Positions 47,223 to 57,936 of a stretch of 64,000 bases of DNA are shown piece by piece. Below the pieces are notes generated by a model, which saw only the letters and a list, made by a program, of their open reading frames with translations, was not told where the DNA came from and made no database searches. Source of the stretch: Gilvimarinus agarilyticus (GTDB taxonomy: Bacteria; Pseudomonadota; Gammaproteobacteria; Pseudomonadales; Cellvibrionaceae); contig NZ_JXCJ01000001.1 of assembly GCF_000832015.1 (NCBI RefSeq), positions 2,728,631-2,792,630 of the forward strand. Direction: 5' to 3'. The translations under genes were made by a program, and so were the position numbers. The stretch's first letter is position 1; each line of letters begins with the position of its first letter.

Positions 47223-48074
47223 CTATTGCTCTTGCAGTAATTGCTTGTATTCAAGGTACTCACTGGAGTACGGATACTTGTTTTTCAGCACCATGGCGTA
47301 ACTGGCTTCGCGATCTTTATTGCCAAAGATTCGCTCAAGCTTAATACCCAACAATAAAGTTTGTGGCGCGGGCCGTGCTATTTGGCCGTACGCATCAAGA
47401 TATCGTTTGGCCGCTGCGTAATCGCCCTCGGCGAAGTGCAACGAGGCCAGCTCGTACTTAACCACCGGTAAGCCGGCGTTAATGCGATTGGCGCGCTCGA
47501 ATGCCGCCTGAGCTTTTTCGGGCTCGTCCAGTTTTAGCGCGGTACGCCCGAGGTTGACCATCACCTCAGCGCGATTGTCGTAGTCCAGCTCTTTCGAGGC
47601 TTTTTCAAACTGCTCATAGGCTTCGTCATAGCGCTCGTACGAATACAAAAACGCTCCATAGTTGTTGCGCGCACGCGTGTAATGGCTGTCGATTCGCAAC
47701 GCTTTTTTAAAGTACTCTTCGGCCAGCTTTGGCTCACCCTCTAACTGGTAGAGCATGGCCATGGCAAATGTGGCATCCACCGAATTGCTGTCAATCTCAA
47801 AAGCTCGGCGCAAATGGTGACGCGCTGACTCGCGGTTTTTACTTTCTATGTACTTAAGCGCCAGCTCTACGTGACTGCTGAGTGCTTTATCTTCATCCAC
47901 CGAATACTTTGAATCCGGCACCGTACTCACACAAGCCGACAGCACCAGTGTGCAGAGCAAAGCACTTAGCATCGCCAATCCGCGTTGCCATAAAGCCCGG
48001 GGGCTAGCCTGCCTGTGCGCAAACCGCACCTTGGTTTTTGCCGCCAACTTACTCTGTACCTGTGTTCTCAGCAT
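47223..48074 (-). CDS. pilW: type IV pilus biogenesis lipoprotein PilW/PilF
   Basis: 283 residues. Long basic N-terminus, then lipoprotein signal 'LLCTLVLSAC' (Cys about 48) and six TPR repeats ('DATFAMAMLYQLEGEPKLAEEYFKKALRIDSHY' type). Helps PilQ secretin assembly. A later start closer to the hydrophobic core ('MLSALLCTLVLSAC') is possible. Encoded between rlmN and rodZ as in Pseudomonas. Confidence 0.9.
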   Translation of the reverse strand: MLRTQVQSKLAAKTKVRFAHRQASPRALWQRGLAMLSALLCTLVLSACVSTVPDSKYSVDEDKALSSHVELALKYIESKNRESARHHLRRAFEIDSNSVDATFAMAMLYQLEGEPKLAEEYFKKALRIDSHYTRARNNYGAFLYSYERYDEAYEQFEKASKELDYDNRAEVMVNLGRTALKLDEPEKAQAAFERANRINAGLPVVKYELASLHFAEGDYAAAKRYLDAYGQIARPAPQTLLLGIKLERIFGNKDREASYAMVLKNKYPYSSEYLEYKQLLQEQ

Positions 48075-48124
48075 AAACGCCCCTTTTTGTTATTTACGAT
48101 TATTCACCGGATTTCTTGTGCCTG

Positions 48125-49285
48125 TTACTGGCTAATAATTGTGACCGGCTCGTCTTTGACAAAATTCGCCCGGTACCGCTCTGAGCGTTTGGTGAGATCA
48201 TTAACCGTACCCGCCAGCTGACCACAGGCGGCGTCGATATCATCGCCACGAGTGGTACGCACGGTGGTGATAAAACCTTCTTGCATCAAAATATCCTGAA
48301 ACCGTCGCAGGGCATTGTTACTAACACGCTTGTAGTTAGACAAATTAAACGGGTTAAACGGAATCAAATTAATTTTTACCGGCACATCGCGCAACAGCTC
48401 GGCCAGCTCACGAGCATGCTCGGGGCGATCGTTGACATGATCGATAAGGGTATATTCGATGGTGATTTTGCGATGGGTGTCCGGCAAGCCATCGATATAG
48501 CGCTTTGCCGAATCCAGCAGCATGGCTATGGGGTATTTACGGTTGATGGGCACCAGCTCATTGCGCAGCGCATCGTTGGGTGCGTGCAGCGAGATTGCGA
48601 GGCACGCGTCGGTAAACTCACCCAAACGATCCAGTTGTGGCACCACACCCGAGGTACTCAACGTCACCCGACGCTTCGAAATACCGTAGGCATTATCGTG
48701 CATCATCAAGTTCATCGAGTCGACGACATTATCGAAGTTCATTAAGGGCTCGCCCATGCCCATCATCACCACATTGGTCACTTTGCGCGGGCCGCCGGCG
48801 GTAAGCTGACCAAAGGATTTGGCCGCGATCCAGACCTGCCCGATAATTTCAGCCGCCGTAAGATCGCGATTAAAACCCTGTTTGCCGGTAGCGCAAAAAC
48901 TGCAGTCGAGCGAGCACCCCACTTGCGATGAAACACACAAAGTGCCGCGCTCACCCTCGGGAATAAACACCGTTTCAACGACACTGCCGCCGGTGACCCG
49001 AATCAAAAATTTGCGCGTGCCGTCGACCGAGTCGAGCTGTTGCAGCACTTCTGGGGCCACAATCTCACACTGTTGCTTCAGCTTGTCACGTAGCGCTTTG
49101 CTGATATTGGTCATCTCATCAAAGTCGTCAACACCCAGCTGGTGAATCCACTTAAGCACCTGAGCGGCGCGAAAGCGTTTTTCGCCCATCGACTCAAAAA
49201 AGGCCACTAGCTTAGCCTCGGGCAAACCTAATAGGTTGACCTTTGCTGGCGTTGGGGTGTTGGTTTCTACGTCTGCTACTGCCAT
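48125..49285 (-). CDS. rlmN: dual-specificity rRNA/tRNA adenine-C2 methyltransferase RlmN
   Basis: 386 residues, radical SAM. Cluster motif '[15 protein letters not shown]' (C-x3-C-x2-C), '[11 protein letters not shown]', and the second catalytic Cys in the C-terminal '[11 protein letters not shown]'. Methylates A2503 of 23S rRNA and A37 of some tRNAs. Confidence 0.97.
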   Translation of the reverse strand: MAVADVETNTPTPAKVNLLGLPEAKLVAFFESMGEKRFRAAQVLKWIHQLGVDDFDEMTNISKALRDKLKQQCEIVAPEVLQQLDSVDGTRKFLIRVTGGSVVETVFIPEGERGTLCVSSQVGCSLDCSFCATGKQGFNRDLTAAEIIGQVWIAAKSFGQLTAGGPRKVTNVVMMGMGEPLMNFDNVVDSMNLMMHDNAYGISKRRVTLSTSGVVPQLDRLGEFTDACLAISLHAPNDALRNELVPINRKYPIAMLLDSAKRYIDGLPDTHRKITIEYTLIDHVNDRPEHARELAELLRDVPVKINLIPFNPFNLSNYKRVSNNALRRFQDILMQEGFITTVRTTRGDDIDAACGQLAGTVNDLTKRSERYRANFVKDEPVTIISQ

Positions 49286-49303
49286 AACCTTACCTGCGCT
49301 TAA

Positions 49304-49729
49304 TCAGCGCGAATGAATTTCCTCAGCGGAAAAAAAGTACGCCACTTCGCGCTTGGCAGACTCGGGCGAGTCAGAGCCATGCACCGCGTTGGCGCTAACC
49401 GCCGTGGCAAAATCGGCACGAATCGTACCGGGAGCGGCGTCATCCGGGTTGGTCGCCCCCATCAGCTCACGGTTCAGAGCAATGGCATTCTCGCCTTCCA
49501 GCACCTGTACACAGACCGGGCCAGACACCATAAATTCCACCAAAGACGGGAAGAATGGGCGCGTCTGATGCTCGGCGTAGAAACCCTCAGCTTGCTTTTG
49601 TGTCAGCTGAATCATCTTTAGCGCGGCGACCTGTAGGCCCGCCTCTTCAAAGCGCTGAATAATCGCGCCAATGTGGTTACCAGCGACCGCATCGGGCTTA
49701 ATAATGGACAATGTCCGCTCTACCGCCAT
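49304..49729 (-). CDS. ndk: nucleoside diphosphate kinase
   Basis: 141 residues. '[12 protein letters not shown]' start and the catalytic histidine in '[16 protein letters not shown]'. Transfers phosphate among NTPs. Lies 18 bp upstream of rlmN and is separated from the suf genes by a strong hairpin. Confidence 0.98.
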   Translation of the reverse strand: MAVERTLSIIKPDAVAGNHIGAIIQRFEEAGLQVAALKMIQLTQKQAEGFYAEHQTRPFFPSLVEFMVSGPVCVQVLEGENAIALNRELMGATNPDDAAPGTIRADFATAVSANAVHGSDSPESAKREVAYFFSAEEIHSR

Positions 49730-49777
49730 GTGTTACTCCGTTAGATTCGCTTTACGGGGCAAACCCGCCCCTCTAAT

Positions 49778-49812
49778 ACCCAAAACCCGCGGATTATACG
49801 CGGGTTTTGGGT
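49778..49812. terminator. strong hairpin between sufE and ndk
   Basis: 14-bp perfect stem (49778-49791 with 49799-49812), loop GATTATA. It has no clean U-run on the minus strand, but lies where the suf transcript should end; it may be a terminator or mRNA 3' stabiliser. Confidence 0.65.
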
Positions 49813-49894
49813 CATTTTATATCAATAACTAACCCGTTTTCAGGGCATGGGTCGCCATTTACCCGGCTGACAGCTTGCTTGCCCGAGCGGCCGC

Positions 49895-50317
49895 TTAGTG
49901 CGCCGCCGCGGCAATTTGCTGAATTCGCTGAACCATCGACTTCAGCCCATTACCACGGGTCGCGCTCAGGTGGTTGAGCAAGTTCAGCTCGGCGAAATAG
50001 CCATCAATATCAAACGCCTGGATGTCGGCCGGTGTTTTGCCGTTATAAGCGGCCAACACCACAGCTAGCAGCCCTTTTACGATAAAAGCGTCGCTATCGG
50101 CGGCAAAAAACAGCCGATCATCGCGCTGCTCGCTCACCAACCACACCTGGCTCTGACAACCACGCACCAAAAATGACTCTGTTTTGTAAGCCTCATCTAA
50201 CTCGGGCAGCTCTTTACCCAAATCTATAATGTACTTGTAGCGCTCTTCCCAGCCATCAAAAAAGCTCAGGGTATCAATAATATCGGCGCTGGTTATTTCC
50301 GTACCAAATTCACTCAT
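49895..50317 (-). CDS. sufE: cysteine desulfuration protein SufE
   Basis: 140 residues from ATG 50317 (MSEFGTEITSADIID); the longer frame to 50344 lacks support. Active Cys in 'LVRGCQSQVWL'. Accepts persulfide from SufS and passes it to SufBCD. Last gene of the Fe-S operon. Confidence 0.94.
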   Translation of the reverse strand: MSEFGTEITSADIIDTLSFFDGWEERYKYIIDLGKELPELDEAYKTESFLVRGCQSQVWLVSEQRDDRLFFAADSDAFIVKGLLAVVLAAYNGKTPADIQAFDIDGYFAELNLLNHLSATRGNGLKSMVQRIQQIAAAAH

Positions 50318-50360
50318 TGTTATACCTAGCTCGCGCACCGCCACGGCAGTGACGCCAAAA

Positions 50361-50900
50361 TCAAAAAAACATGCCCGTTTCGAGCTGCGCCTCTTCGCTC
50401 ATCATGTCGCGGCTCCAGGGCGGGTCAAACACCAGGTCAACCTCAACTTCTTGCACATTGGGCACCTTCCCTACGCGATACTCTACATCGCCCACCAACA
50501 CCGGCCCCATGCCACAGGCCGGAGCCGTTAAGGTCATGGTGATACCCACATGGCCGCGAGCCTGGTCGATATCCAGCGCGTAAATCAACCCTAAGTTAAC
50601 CAAGTCTACCGGGATTTCCGGGTCGAATACCGATTTTAGCGCCTCCCACACCTGGGTATCACTAATCTGGCCATCGCCGGTGTCAACAAAGTCCAGCGTC
50701 TCCGGCTCTTTACCCAAAGCCGCTGCATCAGTGCCATCTACACGTACCATTTGCCCGTGATAGCTGAGGGTATAGTTACCACCCAGCGCCTGAGTGATCG
50801 TTACAAACGTATCTTTCGGAATGGTCACCGGAGTACCATCGGGTACTCGTCGGGCAGGACAATCGGCCTGCATCACCACCATTTCACGCTCTGTTGCCAT
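50361..50900 (-). CDS. sufT: Fe-S assembly protein SufT (DUF59)
   Basis: 179 residues. C-terminal DUF59/MIP18 domain 'ALKSVFDPEIPVDLVNLGLIYALDI' with Cys in 'LTAPACGMGPVL', preceded by an approximately 75-residue SufT-specific N-terminus. An Fe-S maturation accessory in high-demand conditions. It is in line between sufA and sufE. Confidence 0.93.
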   Translation of the reverse strand: MATEREMVVMQADCPARRVPDGTPVTIPKDTFVTITQALGGNYTLSYHGQMVRVDGTDAAALGKEPETLDFVDTGDGQISDTQVWEALKSVFDPEIPVDLVNLGLIYALDIDQARGHVGITMTLTAPACGMGPVLVGDVEYRVGKVPNVQEVEVDLVFDPPWSRDMMSEEAQLETGMFF

Positions 50901-50923
50901 ATTAAACGCTCGGATCTACGGGC

Positions 50924-51286
50924 TTAGCCCACGTTAAAGCTTTCACCACAGCCGCAGTAATCTTTGGCATTGGGGTTTAAAAATGACAACTGACGGTTGA
51001 CACCCTCGGTCACATAATCAATTTTAGTACCGCGTATTACTGACTCGCTGGCCTCAGCAATGTATAGAGTGACGCCTTCTGGCAAGCTGATCTCGCGATC
51101 GCCCGCGCTTGATTCGGCCACCAAATCCAGCACATACATAAAGCCGGTGCAGCCGCTTTCTTTGACCGACAGGCGCACCGCCTGTGCGTTGGCATCAGCA
51201 GCCAATTGCTGACTAAAATGTTTAGCGGCGGCCGGGGTGACCTCGACCAACGCTGCCTGCTCGGGATTAAACTGTTCAACACTCAT
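50924..51286 (-). CDS. sufA: A-type Fe-S carrier (SufA/IscA family)
   Basis: 120 residues. The three ligand Cys are visible: 'KESGCTGFMY' and 'DYCGCGESFNVG'. Carries assembled clusters to apoproteins. Between sufS and sufT with about 24-bp gaps. Confidence 0.93.
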   Translation of the reverse strand: MSVEQFNPEQAALVEVTPAAAKHFSQQLAADANAQAVRLSVKESGCTGFMYVLDLVAESSAGDREISLPEGVTLYIAEASESVIRGTKIDYVTEGVNRQLSFLNPNAKDYCGCGESFNVG

Positions 51287-51310
51287 GCAAACCTCCTGGG
51301 TTAGCGTGAC

Positions 51311-52546
51311 CTACGCCAGAAACATTTTGGCTTTGGCTAGCGCGGCCATTAACTTGGCAACATCGTCTTCGTTGTTGTACAAGCTAAAACTGGCCCGGAC
51401 AGTGCCGGGAATTCCAAATTGATCCATGATCGGCTGCGCGCAATGATTACCCGTGCGCACCGCCACACCCTGCTGATCGAGGATCATGCCCACATCTTGA
51501 GGGTGGGCAAAATCACAGGTAAAACTCATCACCGCCGTCTTTTCGCGGGAGGTCCCCACCAGCGGAAAACCACCTAAGGCCTGCAACTGCTGCTCGGCGC
51601 TGCGCAGTAGCGCCTGTTCATGACGGTCGGCCGCCTCCCGGTCAAACGACTGCAAAAAACTCACCGCCGCCGCCAAACCGATAGCGCCCGCGATATTGGG
51701 TGTACCCGCTTCAAATTTGTAGGGCAGCTGGTTGTAAATAGTACCGGCAAAACTGACCGACTCGATCATCTCGCCACCGCCCTGATAGGGGGGCATCGCC
51801 TCTAGCAGTTCGCGCTTACCATACAGCGCACCAATCCCCGTAGGGCCAAACATTTTATGGCCCGAGAACACCAAAAAGTCGCAATCAAGCGCTTGCACAT
51901 CAAGCGGCCAGTGAGCGATCGACTGAGCGGCGTCAATTAGCACTTTAGCGCCAGCGGCATGCGCCAACGGAATAATATCGGCAACCGGGTTAATACTGCC
52001 CAAGGCATTTGACACATGCCCTAAAGCTACCATTTTCACGCGCTCGTCCAATTGTTCACGTAAGGCGCTCAAATCAATGACGCCTTCGGCCGTTACCGCA
52101 ATCGGCTCAACGATCGCCCCGGTGGCTTCGGCCACCATTTGCCAGGGCACAATATTAGAGTGGTGCTCCATGGCTGACACGAGTACGCGGTCGCCGGCGC
52201 TGAGATTTGCCCTGCCCCAACTGGCGGCCACCACATTAATGCCTTCGGTGGTGCCGCGTGTCCAAAGCAGCTGCTCTTTAGCCGGGGCATTAATAAACTG
52301 CGCCAGCTGAACCCGTGCGCCCTCAAACTTCTCGGTCGCCCTGTCGCTCAGCGCGTGCGCACCGCGATGCACGTTACTGTTGTCATAGCGGTAGTAATTG
52401 GCAATCGCGTCGATGACCGACTCGGGCTTTTGCGTAGTTGCCGCATTATCGAGATACACCAACGGGTGGCCATTCACCTCTTGCTGTAAAATCGGAAACT
52501 GCTTCCGGATAGCCGCAACATCAAAATCACTCAAAGCTATCACCAT
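51311..52546 (-). CDS. sufS: cysteine desulfurase SufS (group II)
   Basis: 411 residues. PLP lysine in 'FSGHKMFGPTGIG', catalytic Cys in 'VRTGNHCAQPIMD', N-terminal 'YLDNAATTQKPESV'. Needs SufE for activity. Overlaps the sufD 3' end by 20 nt. Confidence 0.96.
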   Translation of the reverse strand: MVIALSDFDVAAIRKQFPILQQEVNGHPLVYLDNAATTQKPESVIDAIANYYRYDNSNVHRGAHALSDRATEKFEGARVQLAQFINAPAKEQLLWTRGTTEGINVVAASWGRANLSAGDRVLVSAMEHHSNIVPWQMVAEATGAIVEPIAVTAEGVIDLSALREQLDERVKMVALGHVSNALGSINPVADIIPLAHAAGAKVLIDAAQSIAHWPLDVQALDCDFLVFSGHKMFGPTGIGALYGKRELLEAMPPYQGGGEMIESVSFAGTIYNQLPYKFEAGTPNIAGAIGLAAAVSFLQSFDREAADRHEQALLRSAEQQLQALGGFPLVGTSREKTAVMSFTCDFAHPQDVGMILDQQGVAVRTGNHCAQPIMDQFGIPGTVRASFSLYNNEDDVAKLMAALAKAKMFLA

Positions 52547-53846
52547 CTAATAACAGCAAATCGGTATCGCGGCCAAACTGCTGCGCCAGCTCTGGCATCA
52601 AGTAATCCAGCACAGCCGGGTTCGCCACTTGCTGAATAAGCTCGTTGACAAAACCAAAGCTCAGCATGACCCGCGCCTGAGATTTACTCACGCCACGGGT
52701 TTGCAAATAGTACAGTGCCGCGTCGTTAATCTGGCTGACGGTTGCCCCGTGTGCACAACGCACATCATCGGCGTAGATTTCAAGCTCGGGCTTGGTATCC
52801 ACCTCGGCTTTATTAGAGGTTAGCAAGTTTTTGTTACTCAACTCGGCCAGTGTTTTTTGCGCATCTTTATGAATGTGAATACGGCCATTAAACACCGCTT
52901 TAGCGCGATCACCAATAATGCCGCGAAACACCTCATTGGTGGTGCAGTGAGGCACACAGTGCTGCACGTTGGTGTGGTAATCCACCAGCTGCTTATTGCG
53001 CGGTAAATACACACCATTAAGCTCCACATGAGCACCCGGACCACGATGCAACAAGCCATAGTCGATGCGCATTAACTCGGCGCCTTTGGCGATCGCAAAA
53101 CCATCGAAGTTAGCGTCGCGCTGCAACTCGGCAAACACCCCGCCCACATGATGAATCGCCTCACCCTCAAGGTTAAGGCGGTAGTGTTTAAAGCGAGCGT
53201 TATCACCTATAACCACTTCGGTTTGCGCATTAACAAACCCGGCGGACGCGTCGCTTGCGGTTAGGTAATGTTCAATCACCTCGGCCTCGGCGCCTGTTTC
53301 GAGCACAACTAAAAGCCGGGTATTGGCCAGGCAATCTGACTCATCGGAAACTTGATTGACAATGTATAAAGGCTTATCGAGCACTGAGTTGGCGGGCACG
53401 TGCAACAACACGCCCTCAGCCAGCAGAGCCTCACTCATAGCGGCAAACAAATGCTGCTCACTGTCGGCCAGGCGCCCCAGATGCTTTTCGATAATCGCGG
53501 TTTGCTCGGCATTCGCCTCACCGAACAAAGTTACCTCAGGCGGCAACTGAGTGCTGGCCGCGCGATCGAGGACACCGTTGTTAATAACAATACGATAGGC
53601 ATCTAGCTCAAGCTGAGCAGGCGCATCCAGTGCCGGCTCCGGTTGCGCCACACTAAAACTTTTTTTACCCAGTGAGCCCAGCGGTGTGTACTTCCAATTT
53701 TCGGTTCGACGCGTCGGCCAGCCTGTGTCAGCAAAGCGCCGAGCGCCCTGCTCACGCAACTCACTTAACCAAACCGGCGCCGCTTGCGCGCCGTTATCGA
53801 GCAGCGCTTGGGCGTGGGACAAGGTCTGCTGCTGAAAATCATTCAT
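52527..53846 (-). CDS. sufD: Fe-S scaffold protein SufD
   Basis: 439 residues from ATG 53846 (MNDFQQQTLSHAQ), which shares a base with the sufC stop (TAATG). Right-handed beta-helix core, C-terminal 'CAHGATVSQINDAALYYLQTRGVSKSQARVMLSFGF' characteristic of SufB/SufD. Forms SufBC2D. Confidence 0.95.
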   Translation of the reverse strand: MNDFQQQTLSHAQALLDNGAQAAPVWLSELREQGARRFADTGWPTRRTENWKYTPLGSLGKKSFSVAQPEPALDAPAQLELDAYRIVINNGVLDRAASTQLPPEVTLFGEANAEQTAIIEKHLGRLADSEQHLFAAMSEALLAEGVLLHVPANSVLDKPLYIVNQVSDESDCLANTRLLVVLETGAEAEVIEHYLTASDASAGFVNAQTEVVIGDNARFKHYRLNLEGEAIHHVGGVFAELQRDANFDGFAIAKGAELMRIDYGLLHRGPGAHVELNGVYLPRNKQLVDYHTNVQHCVPHCTTNEVFRGIIGDRAKAVFNGRIHIHKDAQKTLAELSNKNLLTSNKAEVDTKPELEIYADDVRCAHGATVSQINDAALYYLQTRGVSKSQARVMLSFGFVNELIQQVANPAVLDYLMPELAQQFGRDTDLLLLDGDSFE

Positions 53847-54595
53847 TAAGCCACCCCACCTTCGAGCCAACCGTAACCCTTGGCCTCAAGCTCTTTCGCC
53901 AGAGATTTATCACCGGATTTAACGATTTTGCCATCGGCCAGAACATGGACATAATCGGGCACGATGTAATCCAGCAAACGCTGATAGTGCGTCACCACAA
54001 TAAAGCTGCGATCTTCATTACGCATGGCGTTAACGCCATCGGCAACCGTTTGCAGTGCATCGATATCAAGGCCCGAGTCGGTTTCGTCGAGAATACAAAG
54101 GCTCGGCTCGAGCAGCATCATTTGCAAAATCTCGTTGCGTTTTTTCTCGCCACCAGAAAACCCTTCGTTAACACCGCGCTTTAAAAACGCCTGATCCAAC
54201 TTAACTTTTTGGCTGGTAGCGCGGGCCAATTTCATAAACTCGACCGACGACAACTCTGGCAAACCTTTGTGCTTACGCACCGCATCTACCGACACTTTGA
54301 GAAATTCCATATTGCTTACGCCGGGAATTTCTACCGGGTACTGAAACGCCAGAAACAGTCCTTCGCGCGCACGCTCTTCAACCTCAAGTTCCAAAAGGTT
54401 TTTGCCGTTAAATTCTACAACGCCCTCACCAACCTCGTAGCCGTCGCGCCCGGATAGCACATTACCCAGCGTACTTTTACCGGCACCGTTGGGCCCCATA
54501 ATGGCATGCACCTCACCTGGCTTAACCTCAAGGCTTAAGCCCTTGAGAATTTGTTTGTCTTCGACACTAGCGTGGAGGTTGTCTATGCGTAACAT
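53846..54595 (-). CDS. sufC: Fe-S assembly ATPase SufC
   Basis: 249 residues from ATG 54595 (MLRIDNLHASVEDKQIL). ABC ATPase with Walker A 'GPNGAGKST', signature 'FSGGEKKRNEILQM' and Walker B 'LCILDETDSGLDIDAL'. Drives conformational change of SufB/SufD. The open extension to 54649 is not part of homologues. Confidence 0.97.
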   Translation of the reverse strand: MLRIDNLHASVEDKQILKGLSLEVKPGEVHAIMGPNGAGKSTLGNVLSGRDGYEVGEGVVEFNGKNLLELEVEERAREGLFLAFQYPVEIPGVSNMEFLKVSVDAVRKHKGLPELSSVEFMKLARATSQKVKLDQAFLKRGVNEGFSGGEKKRNEILQMMLLEPSLCILDETDSGLDIDALQTVADGVNAMRNEDRSFIVVTHYQRLLDYIVPDYVHVLADGKIVKSGDKSLAKELEAKGYGWLEGGVA

Positions 54596-54659
54596 ATGTT
54601 CTTTACTCTCAAACGTTAAATTTTTGACCGTCGTAACTTTTGCGCACAAGGCGGCAAGG

Positions 54660-56096
54660 TTATCCGACAGAGCCCTCTAGGCTAACTTCCAGCAGCTTGC
54701 CGGCTTCTACCGCAAACTCCATGGGCAACTCTTTAAATACGTCGCGACAAAAACCGTTCACAATCATGGACACGGCCTTTTCCGGATCTAAACCACGCTG
54801 TGCACACAAAAACATTTGATCATCGCTCACTTTAGACGTGGTGGCCTCGTGCTCGATCACGGCGCTGGGGTTTTTACTCTCGATGTACGGAAACGTATGG
54901 GCGCCACATTGATCACCAATGAGCAGCGAGTCACATTGAGTAAAGTTGCGCGCGCCATCGGCGCCCGGATTCATGCGCACCAAACCGCGATAACTGCTAT
55001 CACTGCGACCGGCCGAAATGCCTTTGGCAATAATGGTCGAGCGGGTGTTTTTACCAATATGAATCATCTTGGTACCGGTATCGGCCTGCTGCATATTGTT
55101 GGTCAGTGCCACCGAATAAAACTCACCCACACTGTTATCGCCGCGCAGTACACAGCTTGGGTATTTCCAGGTAACGGCCGAGCCGGTTTCTACCTGGGTC
55201 CAGCTGATTTTAGCGCTCTCGTGGCAGACACCGCGCTTTGTGACAAAGTTATAAATGCCGCCTTTGCCTTCTGCGTCGCCCGGGTACCAGTTTTGCACCG
55301 TTGAATATTTAATTTCGGCGCGATCACAAGCCACTAATTCAACCACCGCGGCATGCAATTGGTTTTCGTCGCGCATCGGTGCGGTACAGCCCTCGAGGTA
55401 ACTCACATGAGAGCCCTCTTCGGCGACAATAAGGGTACGCTCAAACTGCCCGGTGTTTTGCTCGTTAATCCGAAAGTACGTCGATAATTCCATGGGGCAG
55501 CGCACGCCTTTGGGGATATACACAAAGGAGCCGTCGGAGAACACCGCCGAGTTGAGCGCGGCAAAATAATTGTCTTTTTGCGGCACGACTGAACCCAAAT
55601 ACTTTTTTACCAGCTCTGGGTATTTCTCGATCGCTTCACTGATGCTGCAAAAAATCACACCCGCCTCTGACAGCTTCTCGCGGAATGTAGTCACCACGCT
55701 GACCGAGTCAAACACCACGTCCATCGCCACTCCGGCAAGCATCTCTTGCTCGTGCAACGGAATCCCTAACTTTTCGTAAGTCGCCAAAAGCTCCGGGTCA
55801 ACTTCGTCCAGGCTTTTGGGCCGGTCGTCCATACTTTTGGGGGCGCTGTAGTATGAGATCGACTGATAATCTACCGGCGGATAGTTCACATGGGCCCAGT
55901 CGGGCTCTTCCATTTCTTGCCAGGCGCGAAACGCCTGCAAGCGCCACTCGAGCATCCATTCCGGCTCGTCTTTTTTGGCCGAGATAAAGCGCACCACGTC
56001 TTCATTAAGACCTGGCGGCAAGGTTTCCGATTCAATCGCGGTATGAAAACCCGCGGCGTACTCTTTCCTGATTAGGTGTTCTACCTGTTCAGACAT
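54660..56096 (-). CDS. sufB: Fe-S scaffold protein SufB
   Basis: 478 residues. '[21 protein letters not shown]', '[29 protein letters not shown]' and C-terminal '[21 protein letters not shown]' are the SufB signatures. Builds the nascent cluster with SufC and SufD. Separated from iscS by 110 bp containing two hairpins. Confidence 0.97.
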   Translation of the reverse strand: MSEQVEHLIRKEYAAGFHTAIESETLPPGLNEDVVRFISAKKDEPEWMLEWRLQAFRAWQEMEEPDWAHVNYPPVDYQSISYYSAPKSMDDRPKSLDEVDPELLATYEKLGIPLHEQEMLAGVAMDVVFDSVSVVTTFREKLSEAGVIFCSISEAIEKYPELVKKYLGSVVPQKDNYFAALNSAVFSDGSFVYIPKGVRCPMELSTYFRINEQNTGQFERTLIVAEEGSHVSYLEGCTAPMRDENQLHAAVVELVACDRAEIKYSTVQNWYPGDAEGKGGIYNFVTKRGVCHESAKISWTQVETGSAVTWKYPSCVLRGDNSVGEFYSVALTNNMQQADTGTKMIHIGKNTRSTIIAKGISAGRSDSSYRGLVRMNPGADGARNFTQCDSLLIGDQCGAHTFPYIESKNPSAVIEHEATTSKVSDDQMFLCAQRGLDPEKAVSMIVNGFCRDVFKELPMEFAVEAGKLLEVSLEGSVG

Positions 56097-56109
56097 TTCT
56101 CACCTCTTT

Positions 56110-56175
56110 CTCCGCTGTGGCGGAGTGCTCGGGCAGCAACCCGAATGACTAATCACATACCGCGCTATGCGGTAT
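56110..56175 (-). promoter_or_regulatory. paired hairpins in the iscS-sufB gap
   Basis: CTCCGC/GCGGAG (56110-56125) and ATACCGC/GCGGTAT (56157-56175). Neither has a U-run, so they may be RNA processing or stability elements that set iscRS against sufBCDS expression. Confidence 0.5.
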
Positions 56176-56206
56176 TCGATGCGGCCTGCGGCCATCTTGT
56201 TGTTGC

Positions 56207-57355
56207 TTAACTGGCTTTTGCGGTGAGTTTCCCCACCACAGTATTGATATGCTTGATGGCGCGCTCGACTTCCTCTGCACTGGTATAGCGGCCCAAAGAA
56301 ATTCTCAATGAGGCCAGTGCTTGGGCAGAACTTAAACCAATAGCACTGAGGACGTAGCTGGGCGACACCGTGGCCGATGTGCAGGCCGAACCGGTTGAGA
56401 TCGCCAACTCACGCAGCGATAACAGCAGCATTTCGCCATCCACCTCACCAAACGTAATATTGAGATGACTGCAGGAACGCTCCGTTGGGTGTCCGTTAAG
56501 GCGGACACCGGGCAAACCCGAAACCCCCTGCCACAGCCGGTCGCGCAAACGAGCCAATTGCTCAGGACGACTGTCCAGCTCATCGGCGGCCATAGCGGCT
56601 GCCACACCAAAACCAACACATTGATGCGTAGCCAGCGTACCCGAGCGCATACCGCGCTCGTGGCCACCGCCATGAATTTGGGCGGCTACGTTGACCGCAC
56701 CGCTGCGTCGAACGTAGAGCGCGCCAACCCCTTTGGGGCCGTAAACTTTATGCGCTGACATCGACAGCAAATCGACCCCCAGCGCCGCCACATCAACGGG
56801 CATTTTTCCGAGAGCCTGAGCGGCATCGACATGCAACAGGCAGCCGTGCTCACGGCACACTTGGGCAATGTCAGCGATGGGGTTAACCGTACCCAGCTCA
56901 TTGTTTATCAGCATGACACTCACTAAGCGAGTGTTGTCACGCAGTGCCGCGCGTACAGCCTCTGGGGTAATTTGCCCGGTACTGTCCGGGTCAATCAGGG
57001 TTAGCTCGTTACCCTGCGCGGCCAACCACTCAGCGGGGTCCAGCACCGATTTATGCTCGATTGCGCTGACGGCCAAATGACCTTTACCAGCCGCTTCAAG
57101 CACCCCTTTCAACGCCAGATTGTTGGACTCTGTGGCACCGCTGGTCCAGACAATCTCACGGGCATCGGCGCCGATCAGTGCCGCCACCTGGCCACGGGCT
57201 GTCTCGACGGCCTGCTCGGCTTGCCAGCCGTAACGGTGCGAACGTGACGCCGGATTGGCGAAATTGCCGTCCAGCGTAAGGCACTCTGCCATGGCAGCCG
57301 CCACTTCCGGGGCAACCGGTGTCGTCGCGGCATAATCGAGATAAATAGGATTCAT
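56207..57355 (-). CDS. iscS: IscS-type cysteine desulfurase (group I)
   Basis: 382 residues from ATG 57355 (GAGGTGAG upstream). PLP lysine in 'MSAHKVYGPKGVGAL' and flexible-loop Cys in 'STGSACTSATVSPSYVL', both group I features. It sits between iscR and sufB, so the operon has two desulfurases. It is shorter than E. coli IscS and lacks part of the C-terminal scaffold-binding tail. Confidence 0.9.
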   Translation of the reverse strand: MNPIYLDYAATTPVAPEVAAAMAECLTLDGNFANPASRSHRYGWQAEQAVETARGQVAALIGADAREIVWTSGATESNNLALKGVLEAAGKGHLAVSAIEHKSVLDPAEWLAAQGNELTLIDPDSTGQITPEAVRAALRDNTRLVSVMLINNELGTVNPIADIAQVCREHGCLLHVDAAQALGKMPVDVAALGVDLLSMSAHKVYGPKGVGALYVRRSGAVNVAAQIHGGGHERGMRSGTLATHQCVGFGVAAAMAADELDSRPEQLARLRDRLWQGVSGLPGVRLNGHPTERSCSHLNITFGEVDGEMLLLSLRELAISTGSACTSATVSPSYVLSAIGLSSAQALASLRISLGRYTSAEEVERAIKHINTVVGKLTAKAS

Positions 57356-57382
57356 ACGTCTCACCTCGCCCCCAGACAGCTA

Positions 57383-57868
57383 CTAATGACGATCACTGCA
57401 GACGATCTGACCGGCGCGCTGCTCGGTGCTGTGGCGCTGATCCTGGCGCTCGCAAACCGATTGAATATCCCGCCGGGCTACCAAGTCCGCCAGCGTAATA
57501 CCGCCTAAAAACTGATGGATTTGACCGCTAAGGTCCTGCCACAAATGGTGAGTAATACAGATCTCGCCGCCCTGACAGTCACCTTTGCCCTGACAGCGCG
57601 TGGCATCCAACGACTCGCTGACCGCATCCACCACCTGCACAACCGACACCTCGCTGGCACTGGTCGCCAAACTGTAGCCGCCGCCGGGGCCTCGCACACT
57701 GGTCACCAGCGCTTCGCGGCGCAATTTGGCAAACAGCTGCTCAAGATACGACAGTGAAATACCCTGGCGCTCTGAAATATCGGCGAGACTCACCGGCCCA
57801 CACTCACTGTGGAGTGCAAGATCCAGCATGGCAGTTACCGCGTAGCGGCCCTTGGTGGTCAGTCTCAT
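57383..57868 (-). CDS. iscR: Rrf2-family Fe-S regulator IscR
   Basis: 161 residues: winged HTH '[19 protein letters not shown]' and three Cys in '[19 protein letters not shown]' that bind the 2Fe-2S cluster. Represses cluster-assembly genes when clusters are sufficient. First gene of the operon, with an IscR-like site about 70 bp upstream. Confidence 0.95.
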   Translation of the reverse strand: MRLTTKGRYAVTAMLDLALHSECGPVSLADISERQGISLSYLEQLFAKLRREALVTSVRGPGGGYSLATSASEVSVVQVVDAVSESLDATRCQGKGDCQGGEICITHHLWQDLSGQIHQFLGGITLADLVARRDIQSVCERQDQRHSTEQRAGQIVCSDRH

Positions 57869-57936
57869 GGTGTTTACAGCTATTGGCTAAGTGGTCGACA
57901 ACGTGTGGGCAACGCCTTTAAAAGTGCACGCCCTTA